From positions 1 to 9,040 of the forward strand of contig CBDUUP010000177.1 in the NCBI GenBank assembly GCA_965370435.1: a stretch of 9,040 bases of DNA, written 5' to 3'. Position 1 is the first letter of the stretch; each line of letters begins with the position of its first letter. The translations under genes and the position numbers were made by a program. Under the pieces are notes generated by a model. It was given only the letters and a program-made list of their open reading frames with translations. It searched no databases and was not told the origin of the DNA. Shown here one piece after another: positions 1 to 6,506 of this stretch. This DNA is from CBDUUP01 sp965370435. Its GTDB lineage: Bacteria; Chloroflexota; Anaerolineae; Anaerolineales; UBA11579.

Positions 1-941
1 ACGGTGTTCCGCTGTTCTTCCCCCAGCCAGGCATCCTCTTCCGCCATGAACGTCTCCAGCGCAGTCAGGTCTTCGGGCGTCAACTGCCAACCGCTACCTC
101 CCAGGTTTTCCTCCAGATGAGCGATCGTGGAAGGCCCGGTGAGGGCGCAGGTGATCCCTGGTTGGGCCAACACCCAGGCTATCGCCACTTGCGCCGGAGT
201 CTTGCCAATCCGTTCCCCGACCTGCGCCATTTTCCCGGCCACCCGCAGGCCAGACTCGAATCTCGCTCGTTGGAAGAGCGGGTCCATGTTGCGGATGTCG
301 CCGGGTTCAAAGGTATGCCCGGCCCTGATCTTCCCCGTCAGCATCCCTCTTCCGGTCACGCTGAAGGCGATCATCCCAAAATTATATTCCTTTTGCAAAG
401 GCAATATTTGCTGGTACGTCCCCCGGGCCACCGCGCAGAACTCCATCAACACCGAGAAAACCTTCCCGGTCTGGCAGTAGGTTTCCACCCTCTCCGCCGG
501 GAGATGCCCCAGGCCGTAATGGCGGATCTTGCCCTCCTTCACCAGTGTCTCCAACGCCGCCACAGTCTCCTCAATGGGCGTCTCCGGGTCGTCAAAATGC
601 ACCTGGTAGAGGTCAACGTATTCGGTGCCCAAACGTCCCAAGCTGCCCTCGCAAGCCTCTCGGACATAGGCCTCAGACAGGTTGGGTTTCATCCCTTCCC
701 GCGCCCCCACTTTGGTCGCGATGATGACCTCCTCTCGGAAGGGCTTGACCACCTCGCCCAAAACCTGCTCCGCGTCCCCATAAGCCTCGGCCGCGTCGAA
801 GAAATTGACTCCCAACTCGTATGCGCGCCGGAGAGTCCTCTTATACTCTTCGATATCTTTCGTCCCATACGCCCCACTCAACCCATAACACCCCATACCT
901 ATCTCCGAGATGCTGAAGTCCAAATGTTTTCGCGTTTCCAT
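1..941 (-). CDS. Aldo/keto reductase, 3'-truncated by window edge
   Basis: An open frame runs from ATG at 941 to the window edge without a stop, giving 313 codons; only a few C-terminal residues should be missing, since the family is usually about 310-340 aa. The AKR catalytic tetrad is visible: Asp49 (in FFDAAEAYG), Tyr54, Lys77 (ATKVG) and His115 (YQVHFDD). Later parts also fit: a GRGMLTGK segment near 197-204, then the cofactor-binding tail with AIAWVLAQPGI, TGPSTIAHLEENL and a terminal TPEDLTALE helix. The family performs NAD(P)H-dependent carbonyl reduction or the reverse oxidation in the cytoplasm; the substrate cannot be told. The usual GVSN strand motif reads GLGH here (KIRHYGLGHLP), pointing to a divergent subfamily. 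The start is supported by an AGAAGAGG Shine-Dalgarno sequence just upstream and by the N-terminal GMGCYGLSGAYG motif. It is transcribed divergently from the following genes. Confidence 0.93.
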   Translation of the reverse strand, partial: METRKHLDFSISEIGMGCYGLSGAYGTKDIEEYKRTLRRAYELGVNFFDAAEAYGDAEQVLGEVVKPFREEVIIATKVGAREGMKPNLSEAYVREACEGSLGRLGTEYVDLYQVHFDDPETPIEETVAALETLVKEGKIRHYGLGHLPAERVETYCQTGKVFSVLMEFCAVARGTYQQILPLQKEYNFGMIAFSVTGRGMLTGKIRAGHTFEPGDIRNMDPLFQRARFESGLRVAGKMAQVGERIGKTPAQVAIAWVLAQPGITCALTGPSTIAHLEENLGGSGWQLTPEDLTALETFMAEEDAWLGEEQRNT

Positions 942-977
942 CCGATCCTCTTCTTTTAGAATACTTACTCTCCATCC

Positions 978-1006
978 ATTATGAACCATTTCCCCCTCAA
1001 AAACAA
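978..1006 (-). promoter_or_regulatory. Candidate sigma70-type promoter for the aldo/keto reductase
   Basis: On the minus strand, TTGTTT (1001-1006) and CATAAT (978-983) are separated by exactly 17 bp. The -10 matches the consensus at five of six bases, the -35 only at three. It lies about 37 bp upstream of the reductase start codon. This is consensus matching only. Confidence 0.35.
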
Positions 1007-1024
1007 GTGCCAACCCCATTAAAT

Positions 1025-1062
1025 TTCATCCTTCCCCCTTCATCCTTCCTCCTCCCTTCCGC
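1025..1062. repeat. Pyrimidine-rich degenerate heptamer repeat
   Basis: The 11-mer TTCATCCTTCC occurs at 1025-1035 and again at 1039-1049, exactly 14 bp (two heptamers) apart, and continues into CTCC/TCCC-like units. The tract is almost purely C/T on the plus strand. It resembles the heptamer tracts near 7577-7620 and 7807-7870, so it looks like the local copy of a genome-wide low-complexity intergenic repeat. Confidence 0.5.
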
Positions 1063-1091
1063 TTGCCTTACCCAGCCAACTGCTATATACT
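1063..1091 (+). promoter_or_regulatory. Candidate sigma70-type promoter for the small ORF and methyltransferase genes
   Basis: TTGCCT (1063-1068) and TATACT (1086-1091) are separated by 17 bp. The -10 matches the consensus at five of six bases and the -35 at four. It lies in the divergent intergenic region about 100 bp upstream of the ORF at 1195, leaving a leader with a GGAGG (1119-1123) that serves no obvious ORF. Confidence 0.4.
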
Positions 1092-1194
1092 GAAATCACC
1101 GATCAACCATCACCCACCGGAGGTTTGCCATTACAGATGCCACCAAAGAAGACCTAAGCATTATGCGTGACGGGAGTCAGTTCCTAAGGTAAAC

Positions 1195-1290
1195 ATGAAG
1201 ACCCTCAAACAGAAGTTGACCGTGGTCGGCATCATCTACGCCGTGGACCTCCTCGCTCTGGTGGTCTTCGGTACGCTGGGTTGGCTATGA
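1195..1290 (+). CDS. 31-aa single-transmembrane peptide, translationally coupled to the next gene
   Basis: An ATG at 1195 opens a 31-codon frame: a basic N-terminus (MKTLKQK) followed by an uninterrupted hydrophobic stretch of about 20 residues (VVGIIYAVDLLALVVFGTLG) ending in W-L and the stop. This is the profile of a one-span small membrane protein, with a single Asp inside the span. AAGGT lies five bases upstream of the ATG as a plausible ribosome binding site. The TGA stop (1288-1290) overlaps the ATG of the ICMT-like gene (1287) in an ATGA arrangement, the classical sign of translational coupling. I do not recognise the peptide. It could be a structural partner of the methyltransferase, a leader ORF that controls its translation, or chance. 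Confidence 0.55.
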   Translation: MKTLKQKLTVVGIIYAVDLLALVVFGTLGWL

Positions 1291-1820
1291 CCCCCATCGT
1301 CAAACTGACACTCTTCATCTCAGTCTCCGCCCTCATCCTGCGGGTATCGTGGCGTTCCCTGCCCGACCCGCGTTCGCACGGATTCTACCGCTTCTTCGCC
1401 TTTGAGGCCCTGCTGGTCTTGTTCTTACTGAATGCTAATTCCTGGTTCCTCGACCCATTATCTATCGTTCAACTCATTTCGTGGGCATTGCTTTTGGCCT
1501 CCTTCTACCTGGTTGTGCATGGTGTTTACCTTCTGATCGTGATCGGACAACCTCAGGGCGACATTGAGAACACCCAAAACCTGGTGGTGCAGGGAATCTA
1601 CAAATACATCCGCCACCCGCTCTACGCCTCGCTGCTCTTTCTTGCATGGGGAATCTTCTGCAAAGCCCCCTCCCTGCTGGGGGTCACGCTGGCCGGGATG
1701 GCGACAATTTTCCTGGTGTTGACCGCCCAGGTCGAGGAGGCCGAGAATATAGAAAAATTCGGTGAAGAATACGCCGAGTACATGAAGAAAACCAATATGT
1801 TCGTTCCTTTCATATTTTAA
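1287..1820 (+). CDS. ICMT/PEMT-like integral membrane methyltransferase
   Basis: A 177-aa polytopic membrane protein with about five hydrophobic segments (roughly 3-20, 38-55, 60-86, 112-126, 130-147). The C-terminal half carries the signature of the isoprenylcysteine carboxyl methyltransferase / phospholipid methyltransferase superfamily: LVVQGIYKYIRHPLYAS at about 99-115, with the Arg-His-Pro triad at 109-111, then AQVEEAENIEKFGEEY and a final YMKKTNMFVPF. In characterised homologues this region forms the SAM site at the membrane face. The bacterial substrate (lipid, small thiol or phenol) is not predictable. I chose ATG 1287 over the in-frame TTG at 1281 because ATG overlaps the stop of the upstream small ORF. 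A soluble SAM methyltransferase follows 66 bp downstream. Confidence 0.85.
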   Translation: MTPIVKLTLFISVSALILRVSWRSLPDPRSHGFYRFFAFEALLVLFLLNANSWFLDPLSIVQLISWALLLASFYLVVHGVYLLIVIGQPQGDIENTQNLVVQGIYKYIRHPLYASLLFLAWGIFCKAPSLLGVTLAGMATIFLVLTAQVEEAENIEKFGEEYAEYMKKTNMFVPFIF

Positions 1821-1886
1821 TCCGTTAGAATTTCACCCCAGCTCTCCATCTCCCATGCACCCAACCTCCCCTGCACCCAAATCCCA

Positions 1887-2447
1887 ATGAACTTCCTCTT
1901 CGACCTCCTCGCCCCCCTCTACGAACGCCTTGTCGGCGACCGGGACCCCCAACCCATCCAGGACCTCCTCAAACTGCCCTGCGAGGGCTGGCTGCTGGAC
2001 GCGGGCGGCGGCACCGGGCGAGTCTCCGCCCCGCTGCGCACGATGGCGGGCAAACTCGTATTGGGCGATTTCTCTTTCCCCATGCTTCGGCAGGCTCAGG
2101 GAAAGCAGGGCTTGCTTCCGGTCAACCTGAGCGCCCTCCGCCTGCCCTACCCCGACGAGACCTTCGACCGCATCCTGGTGGTGGACGCCCTCCATCACTT
2201 CCCCGACCAGCCGGGGGCCATCGCCGAACTGGTCCGAGCGCTCAAACCCGGCGGGCGCCTGCTCATCGAAGAGCCGGACATCAACCGCTTCGGCGTCAAG
2301 CTCATCGCCCTGGCCGAGAAGCTGCTCCTCATGAACAGCCACTTCCACACCGCGCGCGAGATTCGCAATATGGTTGCCGCCCACGGACTCAAGGCGCGCA
2401 TCGCAAGCGACGGACGCAACACCGCCTGGGTTGTGGCGGACAAATAG
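1887..2447 (+). CDS. Class I SAM-dependent methyltransferase (UbiE/Methyltransf_11 type)
   Basis: A 186-aa Rossmann-type methyltransferase. Motif I is WLLDAGGGTGRVS (about 35-47), the acidic residue after beta-strand 2 is Asp61 in LGDFS, the post-motif region is FDRILVVDALHHFPDQ, and motif III is LVRALKPGGRLLIEEPD. It is shorter than typical UbiE (about 230-250 aa), and its C-terminus ends soon after the final strands (IASDGRNTAWVVADK). It is cytosolic; the substrate is unknown. No clear Shine-Dalgarno sequence precedes the ATG: the 66-bp spacer from the upstream gene is C-rich, with TGCACCCAA at 1856-1864 and 1872-1880. Translation may therefore be leaderless or SD-independent. The shared direction suggests, without proving, co-transcription with the membrane methyltransferase. 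Confidence 0.87.
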   Translation: MNFLFDLLAPLYERLVGDRDPQPIQDLLKLPCEGWLLDAGGGTGRVSAPLRTMAGKLVLGDFSFPMLRQAQGKQGLLPVNLSALRLPYPDETFDRILVVDALHHFPDQPGAIAELVRALKPGGRLLIEEPDINRFGVKLIALAEKLLLMNSHFHTAREIRNMVAAHGLKARIASDGRNTAWVVADK

Positions 2448-2528
2448 AGAAGGAACACCGAAACGCCAGGGGCGTAATTGTGTTGTGATGTATAAAGAAG
2501 CCCCGGCCTTTGATTAAAGGAAAATCGG

Positions 2529-4787
2529 ATGAAACGCGCATCTACCATCCTGGCATTGTTGTTCGTTTTGGCTCTAGCCTGCAACCTCCCCGGTGACAGC
2601 GGTCAAAACGGAGACGGCGGAGAAGATATCGCCACCCAACGCCCCCGCTCCACCATCGCCCCGCCAGAGTCTCCACCCCTCCCCACCTCCATACCGGAGG
2701 AGGACAAATGGGACCTCTGGGACAACGGCGTCCGCCTGCGCGGGGCCGACCTGCATCCCTGTCAGTTATATGACGAAAATGGTTGCGTCACCCCCATCAC
2801 CCGCCAGGACATAGCCGACCTGCGCAATCTCGGCGCCAACCTCATCAACGCCTCCTATCCCGGCGTCTATTCTGTGGATGCGCCTTACGAGGTGGACGAC
2901 CAGGCCCTCGCCTACTTGGACGACCTGGTCGAATGGGCCGAGGAGGTGGGCATTTACGTCGTCATCCATTTCCGCTCCGGGCCGGGCCGCAACGAGGAGG
3001 CCATCCATCTCGCCCCGGGGGAACGCTACGAAGTCTGGACCGACCAGGCCGCCCACGACGCCTGGGGTGAGATGTGGCGTTTCGTCGCCCAACGCTATCG
3101 CGAATCTCCCGTCGTCATTGGCTATGATCTCATGGTCGAACCCCACCCCAATACGCTAGTTGATCCAGACTTTGACCTAAGCCCATCCGAGACCCAGGCC
3201 CAGATGGAAGGCACCCTCATGGACTGGAACGCCCTGGCCGCCGACATCACCGCCGCCATCCGGGAGGTTGATAGCGACACGCCCATCATCATCAACAGCC
3301 TGAATTGGGGCAGCGCCGAATGGTTTGAGGTCCTGGAACCCACCGGCGACGACCGCACTGTCTACAGCCTGCACGCCTACGACCCCGATGTATACGTCGA
3401 TCAGGAACCCGGAGCGGAGGGCATCACTTACCCCGACGTGGTAGAAGACTATGGCGAGACCATCACCTTCAACCGCGCCTGGCTGGAGGAGAACTTTCAG
3501 CCCCCCCTGGAGTTCGCCGAGCGGTACGATGTCCCCATCTACATCGGCGAGTTTGGCGTGATGCGCTGGGCGCCGGACGCTGCCGCCTTCCTTGAGGACG
3601 AGCTTGATCTCTTCGAGGAATATGGCTGGAACTACGCCGTATATGTCTGGCGCGGTGACGAAGTCTATTTCGACGGCTTCAACCTGGAACTCGGCCCCGA
3701 CCCCGACAATCATTCCCAGGTATTAGATAATCCCTTGTTGAACATCTTCCGCCAGGCCTGGGCGCAGAACACCCACTTCCCTGGCTCGTCCAGCGCCCCG
3801 CCGGTTGTCTCCTCCGGCGAAATGCCTTCTCTGGATGAGGTGAGCCACTGGCTGTACCTGATCGACGTCAACCTGGACGAAGACACCGTGGACCAGATCG
3901 TCGCCTCGACCTACGACATGGTTGTGCTGGACTACATCCCCTCCGAGGAGAACAACACCGACTACCCCATGGCACAGGTCATTGACCGCATGCACAACGC
4001 CGCCCACCCCAAGCTGGTCATCGCCTACATCGACATCGGCGAGGCGGAGGACTACCGCACCTACTGGCAGGACGGCTGGGGCATCGGCGACCCCGAATGG
4101 ATCGCCGGAGCCGACCCCGACGGCTGGGAGGGCAATTATCCGGTGGCCTATTGGTGGGATGAATATCAGGAGATATGGACCGGAACCGGCGGGTATTTGC
4201 AGGGTATCCTGGACGCGGGCTTCGATGGGGTGTACCTGGATTGGGTGGAGGCCTACTCCGACGAGAGCGTGCTGGACATCGCCGAGCAGGACGGCGTGGA
4301 CGCCGTACAAGAGATGATCTGGTGGGTGGGCGACATCGCCGAGTTCACCCGCGATCAAAAATCGGACTTCATCGTCATCGCCCAGAACGCCGCCGAGTTG
4401 GCCGAATTTGATGATTACGTGGAGATCATAGACGCCATCGCCCAGGAGCAGGTCTGGTTCGACGGCGGAGCCGACAACGACCCGCCCGGCGACTGCCCCC
4501 TCCCCCGAACCGATGACGATATTGACACCGATGAATATTACGATTCCCTGTCCCCAGAATGCCAGCAGCAATTCGACGACTACCCCGACAGCACCCTCCA
4601 CGTCAGCAGCGAGGAATACCTGTACTACCTCCAGTTGGCGCAGAGCAAGGGCCTCTTGATCTTCACCATTGACTACGCCCTGGATCCCGCCAACGTCGCC
4701 TGGGTCTACCAGACCAGCCGCTCCCTGGGCTTCGTCCCCTTCGTCAGCAGCCGGGCATTGGATATCTATCTTGATCCCGTCCCGTGA
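2529..4787 (+). CDS. Predicted lipoprotein with GH5-like and GH114/TM1410-like glycosidase domains
   Basis: A 752-aa protein. Residues 1-18 form a lipoprotein-type signal peptide (MKRASTILAL...ALAC) with the predicted lipidated Cys18, followed by a Pro/Ser/acidic linker to about 58. Residues 60-410 look like a GH5 cellulase-type TIM barrel: GVRLRGADLHP start, DLMVEPHP with the likely acid/base Glu204, SLHAYDP with His283, IYIGEFG with the likely nucleophile Glu341, and YVWRGDE with Trp374. The Asn that normally precedes the acid/base Glu is Val203. After a Ser-rich linker (418-430), residues 438-748 match the GH114/TM1410 family: WLYLIDVNLD, LVIAYIDIGEAEDYR, WEGNYPVAYWW, DAGFDGVYLD, QEQVWFDG. 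That family includes endo-alpha-1,4-polygalactosaminidase. A strong AAAGGA (2516-2521) lies seven bases from the ATG. The likely role is cell-surface hydrolysis of an exopolysaccharide; the substrate is uncertain. Two Cys at 656 and 678 sit in an acidic loop of the second domain. Confidence 0.85.
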   Translation: MKRASTILALLFVLALACNLPGDSGQNGDGGEDIATQRPRSTIAPPESPPLPTSIPEEDKWDLWDNGVRLRGADLHPCQLYDENGCVTPITRQDIADLRNLGANLINASYPGVYSVDAPYEVDDQALAYLDDLVEWAEEVGIYVVIHFRSGPGRNEEAIHLAPGERYEVWTDQAAHDAWGEMWRFVAQRYRESPVVIGYDLMVEPHPNTLVDPDFDLSPSETQAQMEGTLMDWNALAADITAAIREVDSDTPIIINSLNWGSAEWFEVLEPTGDDRTVYSLHAYDPDVYVDQEPGAEGITYPDVVEDYGETITFNRAWLEENFQPPLEFAERYDVPIYIGEFGVMRWAPDAAAFLEDELDLFEEYGWNYAVYVWRGDEVYFDGFNLELGPDPDNHSQVLDNPLLNIFRQAWAQNTHFPGSSSAPPVVSSGEMPSLDEVSHWLYLIDVNLDEDTVDQIVASTYDMVVLDYIPSEENNTDYPMAQVIDRMHNAAHPKLVIAYIDIGEAEDYRTYWQDGWGIGDPEWIAGADPDGWEGNYPVAYWWDEYQEIWTGTGGYLQGILDAGFDGVYLDWVEAYSDESVLDIAEQDGVDAVQEMIWWVGDIAEFTRDQKSDFIVIAQNAAELAEFDDYVEIIDAIAQEQVWFDGGADNDPPGDCPLPRTDDDIDTDEYYDSLSPECQQQFDDYPDSTLHVSSEEYLYYLQLAQSKGLLIFTIDYALDPANVAWVYQTSRSLGFVPFVSSRALDIYLDPVP

Positions 4788-4816
4788 CATAGGCGAGTAA
4801 ATCGCGTTATGTGAAG

Positions 4817-4850
4817 TATAATCATCTTGATACCTATTCTGGGTTATAAT
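4817..4850 (+). promoter_or_regulatory. Two perfect TATAAT -10 boxes upstream of the AT-rich gene
   Basis: TATAAT occurs at 4817-4822 and 4845-4850, within the 103 bp between the glycosidase stop and the chosen start of the next gene. Neither has a good -35 at 16-18 bp; TTGATA (4827-4832) is only 12 bp from the second box. One or both may be functional -10 elements, or they may just reflect the AT-rich composition. Confidence 0.35.
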
Positions 4851-4880
4851 TTTGTGTTGATGGATGAATTACATGCACTT

Positions 4881-4885
4881 GGAGG
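4881..4885 (+). promoter_or_regulatory. Shine-Dalgarno GGAGG that decides the start of the AT-rich membrane gene
   Basis: GGAGG is followed by CCTCA and ATG at 4891, an ideal five-base spacing. Two earlier in-frame ATGs (4864 and 4873) lack a comparable site, so initiation at 4891 is preferred. Confidence 0.7.
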
Positions 4886-4890
4886 CCTCA

Positions 4891-5538
4891 ATGATATCCA
4901 AAGAGAGTGATGCTTGGGAGATGAAGGGAAAGTACGTTGGCCTTTCGGGTTTAAAAGATATTCCTTTTGGCATTTCCATCATCACAATAGGTATATTTAA
5001 TTTCTTGACCAATAAAGATCATGGGATAATAAACAATACATTCCTTAGATATGCTGATTGGAAAACTGCTTTTTACATCTTAGCGATTGTTATTGCAATT
5101 CTCCCTTATACGACATTACCAATGATTAGGAATTACTACGATGGCATATTTGGCGCTGGCTTCTACAATGTAAAAGGGCCGGGATTTTCTCTGGCCCAAG
5201 TAGTATTGCTTTTCATCATACTAGTGGGAGGTTTCGTTGATCTTTTTATAAACACATCCATAAGTTTAGTTTGTATTACATTAGGTTTTTATTCGCTGCT
5301 TATGTATTTCCAATCAGGACGTAAACGTTGGATCCACTTATGGTTGGCAAGTGGTCTGTTTATATTGAGTAGTTTTCCATTGGTAGGAATCATTTCGAGT
5401 CGCGAGATATTCACCAGAGGGATATTCTATTTCATTTCAGGTATTGCCATAACATTGAATGGCATTTTTGATCATTACTGGCTAATTGGTTCTCTAAAGA
5501 ATAATGGGGTAGTAGAGAAAATATCAGAACAGTTCTAG
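4891..5538 (+). CDS. Unrecognised polytopic membrane protein in an AT-rich island
   Basis: A 215-aa protein from ATG 4891 (224 aa if started at 4864). A short polar N-terminus (MISKESDAWEMKGKYVGLSG) is followed by about six hydrophobic segments, among them GISIITIGIFNFL, YILAIVIAILPY, VVLLFIILVGGFVDLFI, SLVCITLGFYSLLMYF, LWLASGLFILSSFPLVGII and GIFYFISGIAITLNGIF, and a polar C-terminus. I recognise no catalytic motif and cannot assign a family. Base composition is clearly lower in GC than the genes on both sides, with frequent A/T-ending codons, which suggests recent transfer from a lower-GC donor. It stands alone, with its own candidate promoter and ribosome binding site. Confidence 0.75.
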   Translation: MISKESDAWEMKGKYVGLSGLKDIPFGISIITIGIFNFLTNKDHGIINNTFLRYADWKTAFYILAIVIAILPYTTLPMIRNYYDGIFGAGFYNVKGPGFSLAQVVLLFIILVGGFVDLFINTSISLVCITLGFYSLLMYFQSGRKRWIHLWLASGLFILSSFPLVGIISSREIFTRGIFYFISGIAITLNGIFDHYWLIGSLKNNGVVEKISEQF

Positions 5539-5570
5539 TAAAACGTCGCAATGTCCAGTAGATAACGTAG

Positions 5571-5599
5571 TTCATATCAGGGGCGTTTTCAGCTATAAT
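5571..5599 (+). promoter_or_regulatory. Candidate sigma70-type promoter for the 63-aa ORF and histidine phosphatase
   Basis: TTCATA (5571-5576) and a perfect TATAAT (5594-5599) are separated by 17 bp. The -35 matches four of six consensus bases. It lies about 30 bp upstream of the start at 5630, which is itself preceded by AGGAG (5620-5624) at a five-base spacing. This is the best-looking promoter in the window. Confidence 0.55.
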
Positions 5600-5629
5600 C
5601 AACCCATAATCACAACCTCAGGAGTTCTC

Positions 5630-5821
5630 ATGCCCTTTTATCCCGAAAGCCTCCCCGTCCCCGCCGAACTGCGCGCCGGTGAATGGGCTTTCTCGCGCAT
5701 CCACTTCACCGCCAACGACCAGGACGCCCGCCAGATGGAAATGTTCACCAATGCAGGCTTCCAACCCCGTTATTCAATGAGCATCCCTAAAACCACCGGA
5801 AAATTCATCCTCTATGGATAA
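5630..5821 (+). CDS. Small 63-aa protein, possibly a GNAT remnant
   Basis: ATG 5630 is preceded by a strong AGGAG and a good promoter candidate, so expression is likely. The product is soluble, with no signal or transmembrane segment. The N-terminus (YPESLPVPAELRAGEW) resembles the opening of some GNAT-type acetyltransferases. The second half (ARQMEMFTNAGFQPR) resembles the late GNAT segment, where a helix precedes the Gly-Phe of the last strands. Everything between, including the acetyl-CoA loop, is absent at this length. This suggests an internally deleted acetyltransferase, but the resemblance is by eye and weak; a genuine small protein is equally possible. Its stop overlaps the phosphatase start by 8 bp (ATGGATAA), implying translational coupling. 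Confidence 0.55.
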   Translation: MPFYPESLPVPAELRAGEWAFSRIHFTANDQDARQMEMFTNAGFQPRYSMSIPKTTGKFILYG

Positions 5822-6506
5822 GCCTAACTATCATTCCAATACCGTCTACCTGGTCCGCCACGCCGAAGGCATTGACAACGTCGAGCGCACCTTCTCCTAC
5901 AAGAAGTTCGACCGGCCCCTATCCACCAGGGGCGTCCTGCAGGCCCAGCAAACCGCCGCCTATTTCGAACTTCTCCCCATCGCCGCGGTCTACGCCTCGC
6001 CCCTGCTCCGCGCCCAGGAGACCGCCCAGCATATCGCCCAAGCTGCCGGAGACCTTCCCGTCGTGATCGTGGAAGAATTCCGCGAGATCAACATGGGCGA
6101 TCTGGAAGGCCAACCGGTCTATGGCGAAACCTGGGAGGCCTTTGTGCAGGTGCTCCGCGCCTGGCACACCGGCAGCCCGGATCAGTCCTACCCCAACGGT
6201 GAGAACTACCCCATGCTCCTGGACCGCATGCGCCGCGGCCTCCAGACCGCCCTCCAGGGCAGAGAGAAACAGCACATCGTCATCGTAGGGCACGGCGGCA
6301 TCTTCACCAACACCCTCAACGCCATCTGCCAGAACGTGGACCTGCTGGAGATCTTCAAAAAAGAAAACCTCAACTGCTCCGTCACCGAACTGGAAATGGA
6401 AGACGGCGCAACGCCCGGCCGCTTGGTGCGCTGGGCCGACACCGGCCACCTCCACGGCCCCGCCGCCGACTTCGTTGATCCCACCCCCCGGAATCATGAA
6501 ACCTGA
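5814..6506 (+). CDS. Histidine phosphatase (phosphoglycerate mutase-like) family protein
   Basis: A 230-aa protein of the histidine phosphatase superfamily, branch 1. The N-terminal signature VYLVRHAEG contains Arg15 and the phospho-accepting His16. ASPLLRAQETA carries the second phosphate-pocket Arg66, FREINMGDLEG carries the probable proton donor Glu91, and IVIVGHGG carries His160. These cover the catalytic core, so the enzyme should be active on a phosphomonoester; the substrate (sugar phosphate, nucleotide or other) cannot be read from the sequence. It is cytosolic. No strong Shine-Dalgarno sequence precedes the ATG, which overlaps the stop of the 63-aa ORF, so translation is probably coupled. 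The final 25 codons (WADTGHLHGPAADF and after) were duplicated downstream as part of a tandem repeat. Confidence 0.92.
   Translation: MDKPNYHSNTVYLVRHAEGIDNVERTFSYKKFDRPLSTRGVLQAQQTAAYFELLPIAAVYASPLLRAQETAQHIAQAAGDLPVVIVEEFREINMGDLEGQPVYGETWEAFVQVLRAWHTGSPDQSYPNGENYPMLLDRMRRGLQTALQGREKQHIVIVGHGGIFTNTLNAICQNVDLLEIFKKENLNCSVTELEMEDGATPGRLVRWADTGHLHGPAADFVDPTPRNHET

Noticed and set aside
117..959. Plus-strand 280-codon open frame at the window start
   Set aside because: It is antisense to the aldo/keto reductase, whose tetrad and motifs are unmistakable; the plus-strand product is a His/Pro/Arg-rich shadow with no family features.
1833..2384. Minus-strand 183-codon open frame
   Set aside because: It is the antisense shadow of the SAM methyltransferase, which carries motif I and the post-motifs.
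2463..2475. Short hairpin ACGCC-AGG-GGCGT after the SAM methyltransferase
   Set aside because: Only five base pairs with a 3-base loop and no T-run; likely chance.
3723..4790. Minus-strand 355-codon open frame
   Set aside because: It is antisense to the GH114-like domain. Its Val/Gly/Asp-rich composition is typical of the complement of a high-GC gene, and the sense strand has clear family motifs.
4787..4812. Imperfect hairpin (ACATA...TATGT, extendable with a bulge) right after the glycosidase stop as a terminator
   Set aside because: The stem is weak and mostly A/T at its base, and no T-tract follows, so an intrinsic terminator is not supported.
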